DNA of 64,000 nucleotides, taken from Paracoccaceae bacterium (lineage in GTDB: Bacteria > Pseudomonadota > Alphaproteobacteria > Rhodobacterales > Rhodobacteraceae). The stretch spans positions 124,001 to 188,000 of the forward strand of contig JACKKJ010000003.1 of NCBI GenBank assembly GCA_024236495.1, read 5' to 3'. Below, in pieces: positions 23,681 to 32,365 of the stretch (the first letter of the stretch is position 1; every line of letters starts with the position of its first letter). The position numbers and the translations under genes are program-made. The notes beneath the pieces are model-generated. The model was not told the origin of the DNA, did not search any database, and worked only from the letters and a program-made list of their open reading frames with translations.

Positions 23681-24877
23681 GTGCGAAGCATCCCGAAGGG
23701 CGTCGTCGCGCTGGGACTTGTCAGCCTCTTCATGGATGTCTCGTCCGAGATGATCCACGCGCTGCTGCCGCTTTTCCTGACCGGCACGCTCGGGGCGACC
23801 GCGCTGGCCGTCGGCCTGATCGAGGGCCTGGGCGAGGCGACGGCGCAGATCGTCAAGGTCTTTTCCGGCGCGTGGTCGGACCGGATCGGACGTCGCAAGC
23901 CCCTGTTGCTGCTGGGCTACGGGCTGGCGGCGGCGACCAAGCCCTTTTTCGCGCTGGCGGGCAGCGCCGGCATGGTCCTGTCGGCGCGTGTCGCCGACCG
24001 TGTCGGCAAGGGCATTCGCGGCGCGCCGCGCGACGCGCTGATCGCCGACCTCGTGCCGGAGGCCGGACGCGGCGCGGCCTATGGGCTGCGGCAGTCGCTG
24101 GATACGGTGGGGGCCTTTGTCGGCCCGCTTCTGGCGATCGCGCTGATGTGGGGTTCGGGCGGAAACATCCGGCTGGTCTTCGCCGTCGCCGCGCTGCCCG
24201 CGCTGATCGCGCTGGCGGTCCTGTGGCGGGGGGTCGTGGAACCGGCCCGGTCCGCTGCCGGCCCGCCGCCCGATCTCGGGAATGGCCCTGCGCCGGTCCC
24301 TTCACCGCGCCGCGCCGTTTTCGACCGGGCGGTGATCGCGGCTCTGGGGCCCGCCTTCTGGCAGGTGACGGGCTTTGGCGCGATCCTGGCCGTCGCCCGG
24401 ATATCGGAGGCGTTCCTGATCCTCAGGGCGGTGGAGGCGGGGCTTGGCGCTGCCTGGGCGCCCGCCGTCTTCGTCGTGCTGAACATGGTCTACGCGGCTG
24501 TCGCCTGGCCCGTGGGCGCGCTTTCGGACCGGATCGGGCGCGCCGGGCTTTTCCGGCTTTCGATCCTGGTGCTGGCGGCGGCGCACGGGATCCTTGCGCT
24601 GCCGGCGGGGGTGCCCGCGGCCTTCGCCGGGATCGCGCTTTGGGGGTTGCACATGGGGCTGAGCCAGGGGCTTCTGTCCGCCGCCGTCGCCAGGACCGCG
24701 CCGGAGGGCGGGCGTGGCACCGCCTTTGGCATCTTCAACCTGGCGCTTGGTCTCGCGACGCTTGGCGCGAACGCGCTGGCGGGTGCGCTCTGGGTCGTGG
24801 GCGGTCCGGGGCTGGCCTTCGCCGTCGCGGGCGGAGCGGCGCTCGGGGCGCTGGCACTGGCGCCCGCCCGTGCCTGA
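23681..24877 (+). CDS. MFS transporter
   Basis: 398 aa with about 12 hydrophobic segments. It begins MRSIPKGVVALGLVSLFMDV from a GTG at 23681, preceded by GGGAGGGG. Family signatures include SSEMIHALLPLF in the first helix, AWSDRIGRRKPLLLLGYG in the first cytoplasmic loop, and VADRVGKGIRGAPRDALIAD, which marks the MFS subgroup with a conserved DRxGKGIRxxPRD stretch. The second-half loop motif is GALSDRIGRAG. Substrate not predictable. Confidence 0.9.
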   Translation: MRSIPKGVVALGLVSLFMDVSSEMIHALLPLFLTGTLGATALAVGLIEGLGEATAQIVKVFSGAWSDRIGRRKPLLLLGYGLAAATKPFFALAGSAGMVLSARVADRVGKGIRGAPRDALIADLVPEAGRGAAYGLRQSLDTVGAFVGPLLAIALMWGSGGNIRLVFAVAALPALIALAVLWRGVVEPARSAAGPPPDLGNGPAPVPSPRRAVFDRAVIAALGPAFWQVTGFGAILAVARISEAFLILRAVEAGLGAAWAPAVFVVLNMVYAAVAWPVGALSDRIGRAGLFRLSILVLAAAHGILALPAGVPAAFAGIALWGLHMGLSQGLLSAAVARTAPEGGRGTAFGIFNLALGLATLGANALAGALWVVGGPGLAFAVAGGAALGALALAPARA

Positions 24878-24898
24878 TGCTTTCCCCGGCCTTACGCG

Positions 24899-24912
24899 TT
24901 GCACAAATGCAA
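24899..24912. promoter_or_regulatory. Inverted repeat TTGCA-N4-TGCAA
   Basis: Perfect five-base arms (24899-24903 and 24908-24912), followed directly by the palindrome GTATAC (24913-24918). It lies 92 bases before the DUF3422 gene and could be a regulator site. It is not the usual FnrL box (TTGAT-N4-ATCAA). Confidence 0.35.
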
Positions 24913-25003
24913 GTATACTTCGGTGTGCGCCGCCCGCGCGATCGCGGGGCTGAAACGGCCCGGCGGACAGGCTATCTGGTGACCCAAGTATCGGGAAACG
25001 ACC

Positions 25004-26281
25004 ATGATCGAAGACCATCCGCTGCGCTATCCGCTTGTGAACGAACTGCACGCCCGGCCCTTTCCCTCGCTGGAGGTGCCGTGCCAGGCGGTCTATGTCG
25101 CGGTGAAGGAACCCCTCGACGCCCATAACCGCGACCGGGGCCGCGACCGGGCGCATCTTCTGGCGCTTCTGGACCGGCACGGCGCCGCCCATCCGCAACC
25201 CGGCGCGACCCATCACGCCGCGCGTATCGGCAAGCACGACCTGAAATGGGAAAGCCATACGGAGTTCGTGACCTATTCGGCGTTCTCGCGCGGGCTTTCG
25301 GCGCGTCCCTTCGACCCCCACGGGGCGGAGGTCTTTCCGCTCGACTGGCTGGCGCAGGCCCCGGGGCGGCGCATCGCCTCAGTCCTTGTCCGGGTCGAGG
25401 ACCTGCCAGAGGACGCCGAAGAGGTCAGGGCGCGGATCGAGGACTGGTTCGTTCCCGAAAGCGTCGCCTGTTCCTGGGTTCTGGACGAGGCCGCGATCAT
25501 CGCGGGCGATTTCCAGATCGATCCGGCCGGCCACATGCGCTTTGCCGTCTTCGTCCGGCCCGGCACCGGCGCCCGCCGCGTCGGCCGCATCGTCCAGCGC
25601 CTGTGCGAGGTGGAAACCTATCGCGCCATGTCGATGCTGGGGCTCGGGCGGTCGCGCGAGTTGAACAGCCACCTGAACGCGCTGGACCCGAAGCTTTCGC
25701 AGATGGTGTCGGCCATGGCCGACAAGAGCCAGCCCGCCGAGGAAACGCTGCACGAGCTTCTGGAGATCGCCGCGGGGCTTGAAAGCCTGGCGGTGCGCCA
25801 TTCCTTCCGTTTCGGCGCTACGGGGGCCTACGAGGCACTGGTGAACCAGCGGGTACAGATCCTGCGCGAGACCCGATTCAACGGGCGCCAGACCTTTGCC
25901 GAATTCATGATGCGCCGCTACGATCCGGCCATGCGCACCGTCAAGTCCGCCGAACGACGCCTGTCCGAGATGGCCGAACGTGCCGAACGCGCGGGCGAGT
26001 TGTTGCAGACCCGCGTCGATGTCGAACGCTCGGCGCAGAACCAGAAACTTCTGGAAAGCATGGACCGGCGCGCCGATCTTGCGCTCAGGCTCCAGCACAC
26101 GGTCGAGGGGCTTTCGGTCGTCGCGATCAGCTACTATGCGGTCAACCTTGCCGCCTATGCGGCCTATCCGGTCGCCGAACCGCTGGGTCTGTCCAAGGGG
26201 ATGATGACGGCGGTGCTGACACCGGCCGTCATCCTTCTGGTATGGCTGATGATCCGCCGGATCCGGCGGGCGATGCACTAG
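25004..26281 (+). CDS. DUF3422 family membrane-associated protein
   Basis: 425 aa. Begins MIEDHPLRYPLVNELHARPF, the characteristic start of DUF3422, and contains GKHDLKWESHTEFVTYS near residue 74. The long middle region is helical (about 200-340) and the C-terminus carries two hydrophobic segments (VVAISYYAVNLAAYAAYP and MMTAVLTPAVILLVWLMI), so it is probably anchored in the inner membrane by its C-terminus. Function unknown. The family is widespread in alpha- and betaproteobacteria. No strong ribosome-binding site is seen. Confidence 0.9.
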   Translation: MIEDHPLRYPLVNELHARPFPSLEVPCQAVYVAVKEPLDAHNRDRGRDRAHLLALLDRHGAAHPQPGATHHAARIGKHDLKWESHTEFVTYSAFSRGLSARPFDPHGAEVFPLDWLAQAPGRRIASVLVRVEDLPEDAEEVRARIEDWFVPESVACSWVLDEAAIIAGDFQIDPAGHMRFAVFVRPGTGARRVGRIVQRLCEVETYRAMSMLGLGRSRELNSHLNALDPKLSQMVSAMADKSQPAEETLHELLEIAAGLESLAVRHSFRFGATGAYEALVNQRVQILRETRFNGRQTFAEFMMRRYDPAMRTVKSAERRLSEMAERAERAGELLQTRVDVERSAQNQKLLESMDRRADLALRLQHTVEGLSVVAISYYAVNLAAYAAYPVAEPLGLSKGMMTAVLTPAVILLVWLMIRRIRRAMH

Positions 26282-26298
26282 GCCCGCCCGCCCGGGTC

Positions 26299-27372
26299 CT
26301 ATTCGGCCGGGGTCAGAACCGGGTCGGCGCGGTAGCCGTAGGTTGCACGGCGCTCCAGCGCGCGGTGCGTCGCGACGGCACCTGCGGCGATGGACGAAAG
26401 CGTCAGGATCGCGGCGACCGAGAGGGTCGGCACCCCCGCAAGGCCCGCGCCCACGGTGCAGCCGCCTGCCAGGACCCCGCCCACGCCCATCAGCGCGCCG
26501 CCCGCAAGGTAGCGGCCGGTTTCGCGCGGGGTGGCGAAGCTTTGCCAGCGGAAGCGGCCGGCGATCAGCGACAGCGCGGCGGCGCCCGCCAGAACCCCGC
26601 CGATCAGCCCGGTGCCGAAGCCCGCCGGGATCGAGCTCGACGCGACGGTCCAGAAAAGCGTGTCCGCCGCCGGCTGGGTGAAGGACAGCCCCTCGAAGGC
26701 GATGGGGTCGAACTCGTCCAGCAGCACAAGGCCGGTGCCGACCCAGGCCAGCGGTACCAGCGCCCCGATCAGCGCGCCGCCCGCAAGCACCGCGGGCCGG
26801 TTGCCCGACCGCAGGGCATAGGCCCCGGCGCTCGCGACCAGAAGCGCCGACCAGACCGCCGGGCCACCGGGCAGCCCGCCCAGCGCGGCAAGATCGCCAA
26901 GCCCGAGCGTGACACCGGACACCGCCTCGCGCAGGGGGGAAAGGACGCCTTTCATCGCGGCATGGGCGGCGATGGCGAAGACCAGAAGGACGGTGACCGC
27001 ACGCAGGTTGCCGGTGCCCGCAAGCACCGTCAGCCGCGAGGCGCAGCCGCGCGTCAGAACCATGCCGGCCCCGAACATCAGCCCGCCCGCAAGGATCGCC
27101 ACGACCGGGAGATCCGGCGCAAGGAAGCGGTGATCGGCGAAGCCGATCCATCCAAGCGCGACGGCGCCCTGGGTTCCGGCAACGGCGACGGCCAGCGCCA
27201 TCAGCCAAAGCCCCAGCGCCGGACGCCGTTCGGCGCGCGGACCGACCAGCCCGCGGCGCAGGCAAAAGCGCGTCGCCTCGGCCAGCGCGCCGAAGGCAAG
27301 GCCGACGATCAGCCCGAAGACCACCGAGACTTCGCGCGGCCCCCAGTTCTCGAACCCCAGCGACTCGAACAT
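26299..27372 (-). CDS. YeeE/YedE family (TsuA-like) sulfur transport membrane protein
   Basis: 357 aa with about nine to ten hydrophobic segments. Two related halves carry the family's glycine-rich cysteine loops: LMFGAGMVLTRGCASRLTVL (about residues 98-117) and LMGVGGVLAGGCTVGAGL (about 293-310). In the family these cysteines line a path for thiosulfate or other sulfur species. An additional Cys in RFCLRRGL near the N-terminus also fits. Located at the inner membrane. No sulfur-oxidation or rhodanese gene is adjacent, so the transported species is uncertain. Confidence 0.88.
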   Translation of the reverse strand: MFESLGFENWGPREVSVVFGLIVGLAFGALAEATRFCLRRGLVGPRAERRPALGLWLMALAVAVAGTQGAVALGWIGFADHRFLAPDLPVVAILAGGLMFGAGMVLTRGCASRLTVLAGTGNLRAVTVLLVFAIAAHAAMKGVLSPLREAVSGVTLGLGDLAALGGLPGGPAVWSALLVASAGAYALRSGNRPAVLAGGALIGALVPLAWVGTGLVLLDEFDPIAFEGLSFTQPAADTLFWTVASSSIPAGFGTGLIGGVLAGAAALSLIAGRFRWQSFATPRETGRYLAGGALMGVGGVLAGGCTVGAGLAGVPTLSVAAILTLSSIAAGAVATHRALERRATYGYRADPVLTPAE

Positions 27373-27531
27373 CTGAACATCTCCGCATATGGGAATTTGT
27401 TCTCAGGTATCGTTCTGGAAAGGGCGGTCAAGGCCGCGAAAGGCCCCGCATCGGGGCGCTTCCGGAACGTTGTTCCGGTTCGGGCGCCCGGTCCGGGCAC
27501 CGCGTTCCGCTTCGGCCCGGCAAAGGGAAAC

Positions 27532-27553
27532 GGCGCGGGCCCATGCCCGCGCC
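27532..27553 (-). terminator. Terminator-like hairpin of the peptide ABC operon
   Basis: On the minus strand GGCGCGGGC pairs with GCCCGCGCC around a four-base loop (27532-27540 and 27545-27553), then GTTTCC follows. It lies 27 bases after the last permease gene. Confidence 0.6.
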
Positions 27554-27580
27554 GTCGCAAGATGTCATCCTTATTTCGCC

Positions 27581-28492
27581 CTAGCGGCCGCGAATGCGCG
27601 GATCGAGCGCGTCGCGCAACCCGTCGCCGATGTAGTTCACGCTCAGCACCGTGAGCGAGATGGCGAGCCCGGGGAAGATTACCCGTTCGGGATAGAGCTG
27701 CATGTATTCCAGCCCCTCGTACAAAAGGCGGCCCCAGGTCGGGAAATCGGGCGGGAAGCCGAGGCCCAGGAAGCTGAGCACGGATTCCGTGATGATCGCC
27801 TCGGCCACGCCGAGCGTCGCGGCCACCATCACCGGCGAGACGACGTTGGGCAGGATGTGGCGCAGGATCACCCGCCGCGGCGAGGCGCCGATCGAGCGGG
27901 AGGCCAGCACATATTCGCGCTCCTTCAGCGCCAGAACCTCGCCCCGGACGATGCGCGCGGCATGCATCCAGCTTGTCACCCCGATGGCGAAGACGATCAG
28001 GATGAAGGCGCCCATCTCGGGCCCGAGGACGCGGGCGATCTTGTCGCGGAAGAGCATCACCATGACCAGCAGGAGCGGGATCAGCGGCAGTGCCAGGAAC
28101 ATGTCCGTCAACCGCATCAGGATGCCATCGAGACGCTTGAAATAGCCTGCCAGCACGCCGACGAAGGTGCCAAGGAAGATCGCGATCATCATCGCGACGA
28201 AGCCGACCGCAAGGCTGACCTTGCCGGCGGCCATCATCCGCGCCAGCTGGTCACGGCCCAACTGGTCGGTCCCCATCGGAAACTTCAGGCTGGGACCAAG
28301 GTTCTTGGACTTCAGCGCCTCGACCACCTTCAGCTTCTCGGGCACCCAAAGCATGGGTCCGATCACCACGAAGACCACAAGCAGCGTCAGGACGACAAGG
28401 CCGAACATCGCGCCTTTGTGCTTGCGGAACTGCGCCCAGACCGCCGCGCGGAATGTCTCTGGCGGGGCAATGGCGGCGTTGGTGTCAGTCAT
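27581..28492 (-). CDS. Peptide ABC transporter permease, DppC type
   Basis: 303 aa. Starts MTDTNAAIAPPETFRAAVWA; hydrophobic segments follow, with the binding-protein-dependent transport signature in ERVILP-like loop form: EYVLASRSIGASPRRVILRHIL (EAA loop), then LPNVVSPVMV. It pairs with the DppB-type permease, whose stop it overlaps by eight bases. Last gene of the five-gene operon, and followed by a hairpin. Confidence 0.94.
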   Translation of the reverse strand: MTDTNAAIAPPETFRAAVWAQFRKHKGAMFGLVVLTLLVVFVVIGPMLWVPEKLKVVEALKSKNLGPSLKFPMGTDQLGRDQLARMMAAGKVSLAVGFVAMMIAIFLGTFVGVLAGYFKRLDGILMRLTDMFLALPLIPLLLVMVMLFRDKIARVLGPEMGAFILIVFAIGVTSWMHAARIVRGEVLALKEREYVLASRSIGASPRRVILRHILPNVVSPVMVAATLGVAEAIITESVLSFLGLGFPPDFPTWGRLLYEGLEYMQLYPERVIFPGLAISLTVLSVNYIGDGLRDALDPRIRGR

Positions 28493-29492
28493 AGCGGATC
28501 CTCGGGTCCAGCATGCCGTAAAGAAGGTCGGCGACGAGGTTGAAGGTCACGATCAGGATCGCGAAGATGAAGGCCAGCGTCTGCACCATCGGCAGGTCGT
28601 TGCCGTGGATCGCCTGGATCAGCGCCGACCCGATGCCGTTCACGCCGAAGAGGTTTTCGGTGATGATCGCGCCGCCGAAGATCGAGGGGATGCCGAGCGC
28701 GATGACGGTCACGACCGGGATCAGCGAATTGCGCAGGACGTGTTTCAGAACCACGGTCCGTTCGCTCATCCCCTTCGCGCGGGCGGTGCGCACATAGTCC
28801 TGCCCCATGTTTTCCAGCATCGAGGACCGCATGTAGCGGCTGATCGAGGCGGCGTTGGCCAGGCCCAGGACCATCACGGGCATTGCCATCTGCCTGAGTT
28901 GCTTGAGAAAGCTTTCCCAGTCGGTCACATCAAGCGTCGTGTCGTACTTGGTCGGAAACCAGCCGAGGCCGACGGCGAAGATGATGATGAAAAGCGTCCC
29001 GGTAAAGAAGGTGGGCACGGAAAAGCCGATCATCGCGAACATCGTGCCGAGCTGGTCGAAGATCGAATACTGGCGATAGGCCGAATAGATGCCGATCGGC
29101 AAGGCGATCACGACGCCAAGGAAATAGGCGCTGCCGATCACGATCAGCGTCTGCGGGATGCGGTCGCCGATGATGCCGAAGACGGGCGCGCGGCTTTGAT
29201 AGCTGATGATGCGCTGCATGCCGTCGGCATAGTGGGTGCCGAAGATCGCGTCGAACCCGTTCAGCGGTTCGACCCAGAAGAACTGTTTCAGCCACAGAAG
29301 ATAGCGCACATGGACAGGCTCGTTCACGCCAAGTGCCTCAAGGATCTTCATGCGCACTTCGGCCGGCACGGTCAGCGGGATCTCGGACGCCGGGCTGCCG
29401 GGGGCAAGATCGACCAGAAAGAAGATCACCAGACTGATCAAGAGAAGCGTCGGGATGGCCAGAAGTAGCCGTCTCAGCGTGTAGTTGAGCAT
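28485..29492 (-). CDS. Peptide ABC transporter permease, DppB type
   Basis: 335 aa. Begins MLNYTLRRLLLAIPTLLLIS, the usual N-terminal helix of DppB permeases, and has a long periplasmic segment (about residues 35-105). The EAA loop is YVRTARAKGMSERTVVLKHV, followed by NSLIPVVTVIAL. The product is an inner-membrane subunit that contacts the ATPases. It is separated from the binding-protein gene by about 100 bases containing a strong hairpin. Confidence 0.94.
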   Translation of the reverse strand: MLNYTLRRLLLAIPTLLLISLVIFFLVDLAPGSPASEIPLTVPAEVRMKILEALGVNEPVHVRYLLWLKQFFWVEPLNGFDAIFGTHYADGMQRIISYQSRAPVFGIIGDRIPQTLIVIGSAYFLGVVIALPIGIYSAYRQYSIFDQLGTMFAMIGFSVPTFFTGTLFIIIFAVGLGWFPTKYDTTLDVTDWESFLKQLRQMAMPVMVLGLANAASISRYMRSSMLENMGQDYVRTARAKGMSERTVVLKHVLRNSLIPVVTVIALGIPSIFGGAIITENLFGVNGIGSALIQAIHGNDLPMVQTLAFIFAILIVTFNLVADLLYGMLDPRIRYD

Positions 29493-29530
29493 GGGCGGAC
29501 GCCTCGGGTCAGCAGTCTGTTTCGGATGGG

Positions 29531-29553
29531 GCGGGGGCCCTCGCGGCCCCCGC
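29531..29553 (-). terminator. Strong hairpin between binding-protein and permease genes
   Basis: Perfect nine-base arms GCGGGGGCC (29531-29539) and GGCCCCCGC (29545-29553) with a five-base loop, and no T run. Such intercistronic hairpins often stabilise the binding-protein message and lower permease expression. Confidence 0.6.
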
Positions 29554-29594
29554 GTGCGGGACAGGCCGTGGGCCCGCCCCGCGGTTTTGCGCGC

Positions 29595-31298
29595 TTACTT
29601 CAGGCGGAACCAGTCCTGGGCGTTCCAAAGTTCGGTGTCCCAGGTGTTCAGCACCACGCCGCCAAGCGTGTTCGAGGCTGCCGAAAGGCGGCCGCGGTCA
29701 ACCAGGGCGACGACGACGTAGCTGTCCTTGGTCAGCATGTCGTTCAGCTTCTTCGCGATCTCGCCGCGCTTGGCCATGTCTGCGGTCTTCGACAGTTCGT
29801 CGACAAGCGCATCATAGGCCGGGTCGCAGAAGCGGTTGATGTTCTCGCCCTGCCACTGGTTGTCCGGGCCCGGGATCTTGTTGCAGAGATATTGCGCCAG
29901 ATAGGGCTCGGGGTCGGTCCCGTCGAAGTTGTTGGCGTACATCTCGACGTCTGCATAGAACTTCTGGAACGTGTCGGGCGAACCCGCGTCGCCGCCGAAG
30001 TAGACCGAGGCGTCGATGTTCTTCAGCTCGGTTTCAACGCCGATTTCCGCCCACCAGTCCTTGATGACCGCCTGGAAGTCCTGACGGACCGGGTTGGTCG
30101 AGGTCTGGTAAAGCACGCGCAGCTTCATGCCGTCCTTGTCGCGGACGCCGTCGCCGTCGGTGTCGGTCCAGCCGGCTTCCTCAAGAAGCGCCTTCGCGCC
30201 CTCGATGTCCTGGGTCAGACAGTCGGTGTTGTCGGACGCGAACATTTCCGGTGCCGGCACCAGGTTGCAGGTCGGACGGCCGGCAGAGCCATAGCCGATA
30301 TCGACGAGGATCTGACGGTCGATCGCCATCGACAGCGCCTTGCGGACGCGGATGTCGCTGAGGAACGGGTGCGGATGCTTGGTGGTCGAACGCTCGCCCT
30401 CGGCCAGGTCGGGCGACGGGTCGGTCATGTTCATCTCGATCCGTTCAACCAGCGTGCCGAAGCCGTTCAGAAGAACGCCCTTGCCGGCCGCCGACATCTG
30501 CGCCTGCTGTTCGGGGTTGATCTGGGTGTTCCAGGCATAGTCGAATTCGCCGGTTTCCAGAACCGCGCGCGCCGCCGCGCCCGCATCGCCGCCGCCCTTG
30601 ATCGTCATGGTGGCGAAAGCCGGCTTGGCCGGGTCGCGGTAGTTGGGGTTGGCGACCAGTTCGACCACGTCGTTCACCTTGAAGTCGGTGACCATGAAGG
30701 GGCCGGTGCCGATCGGCATGAAGTTCTGGTCCGAACAGCTGGAGGCCGCAGCGCCCAGGCAGTTGGCGAATTGCGCCGCCTGCAGGATGGGCGAGGTGCC
30801 GCCGACGAAGGCGGTATAGGGGTTGGGCTTGGGCGCCGCGAAGTTGATGACGATGGTCAGGTCATCGGGCGTCTCGATCGAGGAAATGCCCTCGTAACGC
30901 GCGGCCTGCGCGCAGCCGCCCTCGGGGTGGGTGCAGTATTCATAGGTGAACTTGGCGTCGGCCGAGGTCACGGGCGACCCGTCGGACCACAGAAGGCCGG
31001 GCTTCAGCTTCCAGGTGATCTGGGTCAGGTCGGCGGTGATGCCGCCATTCTCGACGGTCGGGACGTCTTCGGCCAGGCGTGCGATGACCTCGCCCTTCTC
31101 GTTGAAGCCCGCGAGCCCCTCGAGGATGAGCGAGGCAGTCTCCACGTCCTTGGTGCCGGACGACAGATAGGGGTTCAGGATCGAGGGCGCCTGCCAGTAC
31201 AGGACGCTGACATGCCCGTCGGCGCCGCGCTCGGCGAAAGCCGCGGGTGCGAAGGCCAGCGAGGCCACCGCGCCCATCAGGGCGGTTCTCAGTTTCAT
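29595..31298 (-). CDS. Peptide ABC transporter substrate-binding protein (SBP family 5)
   Basis: 567 aa. The signal peptide is KLRTALMGAVASLAFAPAAF with cleavage after AFA near residue 22. The mature domain begins HVSVLYWQAPSILNPYLSSG and contains the family signature LTQITWKLKPGLLWSDGSPV, then TGPFMVTDFKVNDVVELV. Soluble periplasmic receptor for oligopeptides or related compounds. Its ATG overlaps the stop of the ATPase gene upstream (ATGA at 31295-31298). The position third, after both ATPase genes, is unusual compared with the more frequent binding-protein-first order. Confidence 0.95.
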   Translation of the reverse strand: MKLRTALMGAVASLAFAPAAFAERGADGHVSVLYWQAPSILNPYLSSGTKDVETASLILEGLAGFNEKGEVIARLAEDVPTVENGGITADLTQITWKLKPGLLWSDGSPVTSADAKFTYEYCTHPEGGCAQAARYEGISSIETPDDLTIVINFAAPKPNPYTAFVGGTSPILQAAQFANCLGAAASSCSDQNFMPIGTGPFMVTDFKVNDVVELVANPNYRDPAKPAFATMTIKGGGDAGAAARAVLETGEFDYAWNTQINPEQQAQMSAAGKGVLLNGFGTLVERIEMNMTDPSPDLAEGERSTTKHPHPFLSDIRVRKALSMAIDRQILVDIGYGSAGRPTCNLVPAPEMFASDNTDCLTQDIEGAKALLEEAGWTDTDGDGVRDKDGMKLRVLYQTSTNPVRQDFQAVIKDWWAEIGVETELKNIDASVYFGGDAGSPDTFQKFYADVEMYANNFDGTDPEPYLAQYLCNKIPGPDNQWQGENINRFCDPAYDALVDELSKTADMAKRGEIAKKLNDMLTKDSYVVVALVDRGRLSAASNTLGGVVLNTWDTELWNAQDWFRLK

Positions 31299-32365
31299 AG
31301 CGATACTCCTTGTTGGTTACGCTCGTAATCCTCGGACGCGCCGGTTGATCCGGCTGCGGCGGCTGTTGTCTCGTAAAGATGGCAGGCGACGAAGCGCCCC
31401 GGCTCGATCTCGGCCAGGTCGGGCTTGATGTCGCGGCAGACGTCCATGACGCGCGGGCAGCGGGTGCAGAAGTTGCAGCCCTTCGGCGGATTGGCGGGCG
31501 ACGGCACGTCGCCGGTCAGGATGATCCGCTTGCGGTCGGTCTCGATTCCCGGGTCGGGTTCGGGAACCGCCGACAGGAGCGCCTGCGTATAGGGGTGCAG
31601 CGGGCGATCATAAAGCGCATCGCGCGGCGCCAGTTCGGCGATCCGGCCCAGATACATGACCGCCACCCGGTCGGCGATGTGGCGCACCATCGACAGGTCA
31701 TGGCTGATGAAAAGGTAGGTCAGGCCAAGCCTGTCCTGAAGATCCTCAAGCAGGTTGACCACCTGCGCCTGGATCGACACGTCCAGAGCCGCGATCGGTT
31801 CGTCGCAGACGATGAACTTGGGGTTCAGCGCAAGGGCCCGCGCGATCCCGATCCGCTGGCGCTGGCCGCCCGAGAATTCGTGCGGATAGCGGTTGGCGAA
31901 GTTGCGGTTCAGGCCGACGGCGTCCATCAGTTCGTAGATGCGGTCAAGCTTTTCCGTCTTCGAAAGCTGCGTGTGTTCGTCAAGCGGCTCGCCGATGATC
32001 GCGGCGACGGTCATGCGCGGATTGAGGCTGGCCTGCGGATCCTGGAACACCATCTGCATGGAGGGGCGCAGCGGGCGGAGCGTCTGGTTGTCGGCCTCGG
32101 CGATTTCGGTACCGTCGATGCGGATCGACCCGGCGGTCGGCGCATAAAGGCGCAGGATGACGCGCCCGCAGGTGGACTTGCCGCAGCCCGATTCCCCGAC
32201 AAGGCCCAGCGTCTCGCCCTCGAAGATATCAAAGCTGATCCCGTCGAGCGCCTTGACGTCCCCTACCTTGCGCCGCAGGACGCCGGCGGTGATGGGGAAA
32301 TACATCTTCAGCCCCTTGACCTCGACCAGCTTGCGGGGGGTGGCGGGCGCGTCCCGGTCAAGCAT
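31295..32365 (-). CDS. Peptide ABC transporter ATP-binding protein, DppF type
   Basis: 356 aa. Walker A is GLVGESGCGKSTCGRVI, the signature is EFSGGQRQRIGIARALAL, and Walker B is FIVCDEPIAALDV. The C-terminal oligopeptide-type extension contains the cysteine cluster CNFCTRCPRVMDVC (about residues 294-307), which in relatives can hold an iron-sulfur centre. Overlaps the DppD-type gene by eight bases. Cytosolic subunit energising uptake together with the DppD-type partner. Confidence 0.95.
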   Translation of the reverse strand: MLDRDAPATPRKLVEVKGLKMYFPITAGVLRRKVGDVKALDGISFDIFEGETLGLVGESGCGKSTCGRVILRLYAPTAGSIRIDGTEIAEADNQTLRPLRPSMQMVFQDPQASLNPRMTVAAIIGEPLDEHTQLSKTEKLDRIYELMDAVGLNRNFANRYPHEFSGGQRQRIGIARALALNPKFIVCDEPIAALDVSIQAQVVNLLEDLQDRLGLTYLFISHDLSMVRHIADRVAVMYLGRIAELAPRDALYDRPLHPYTQALLSAVPEPDPGIETDRKRIILTGDVPSPANPPKGCNFCTRCPRVMDVCRDIKPDLAEIEPGRFVACHLYETTAAAAGSTGASEDYERNQQGVSL

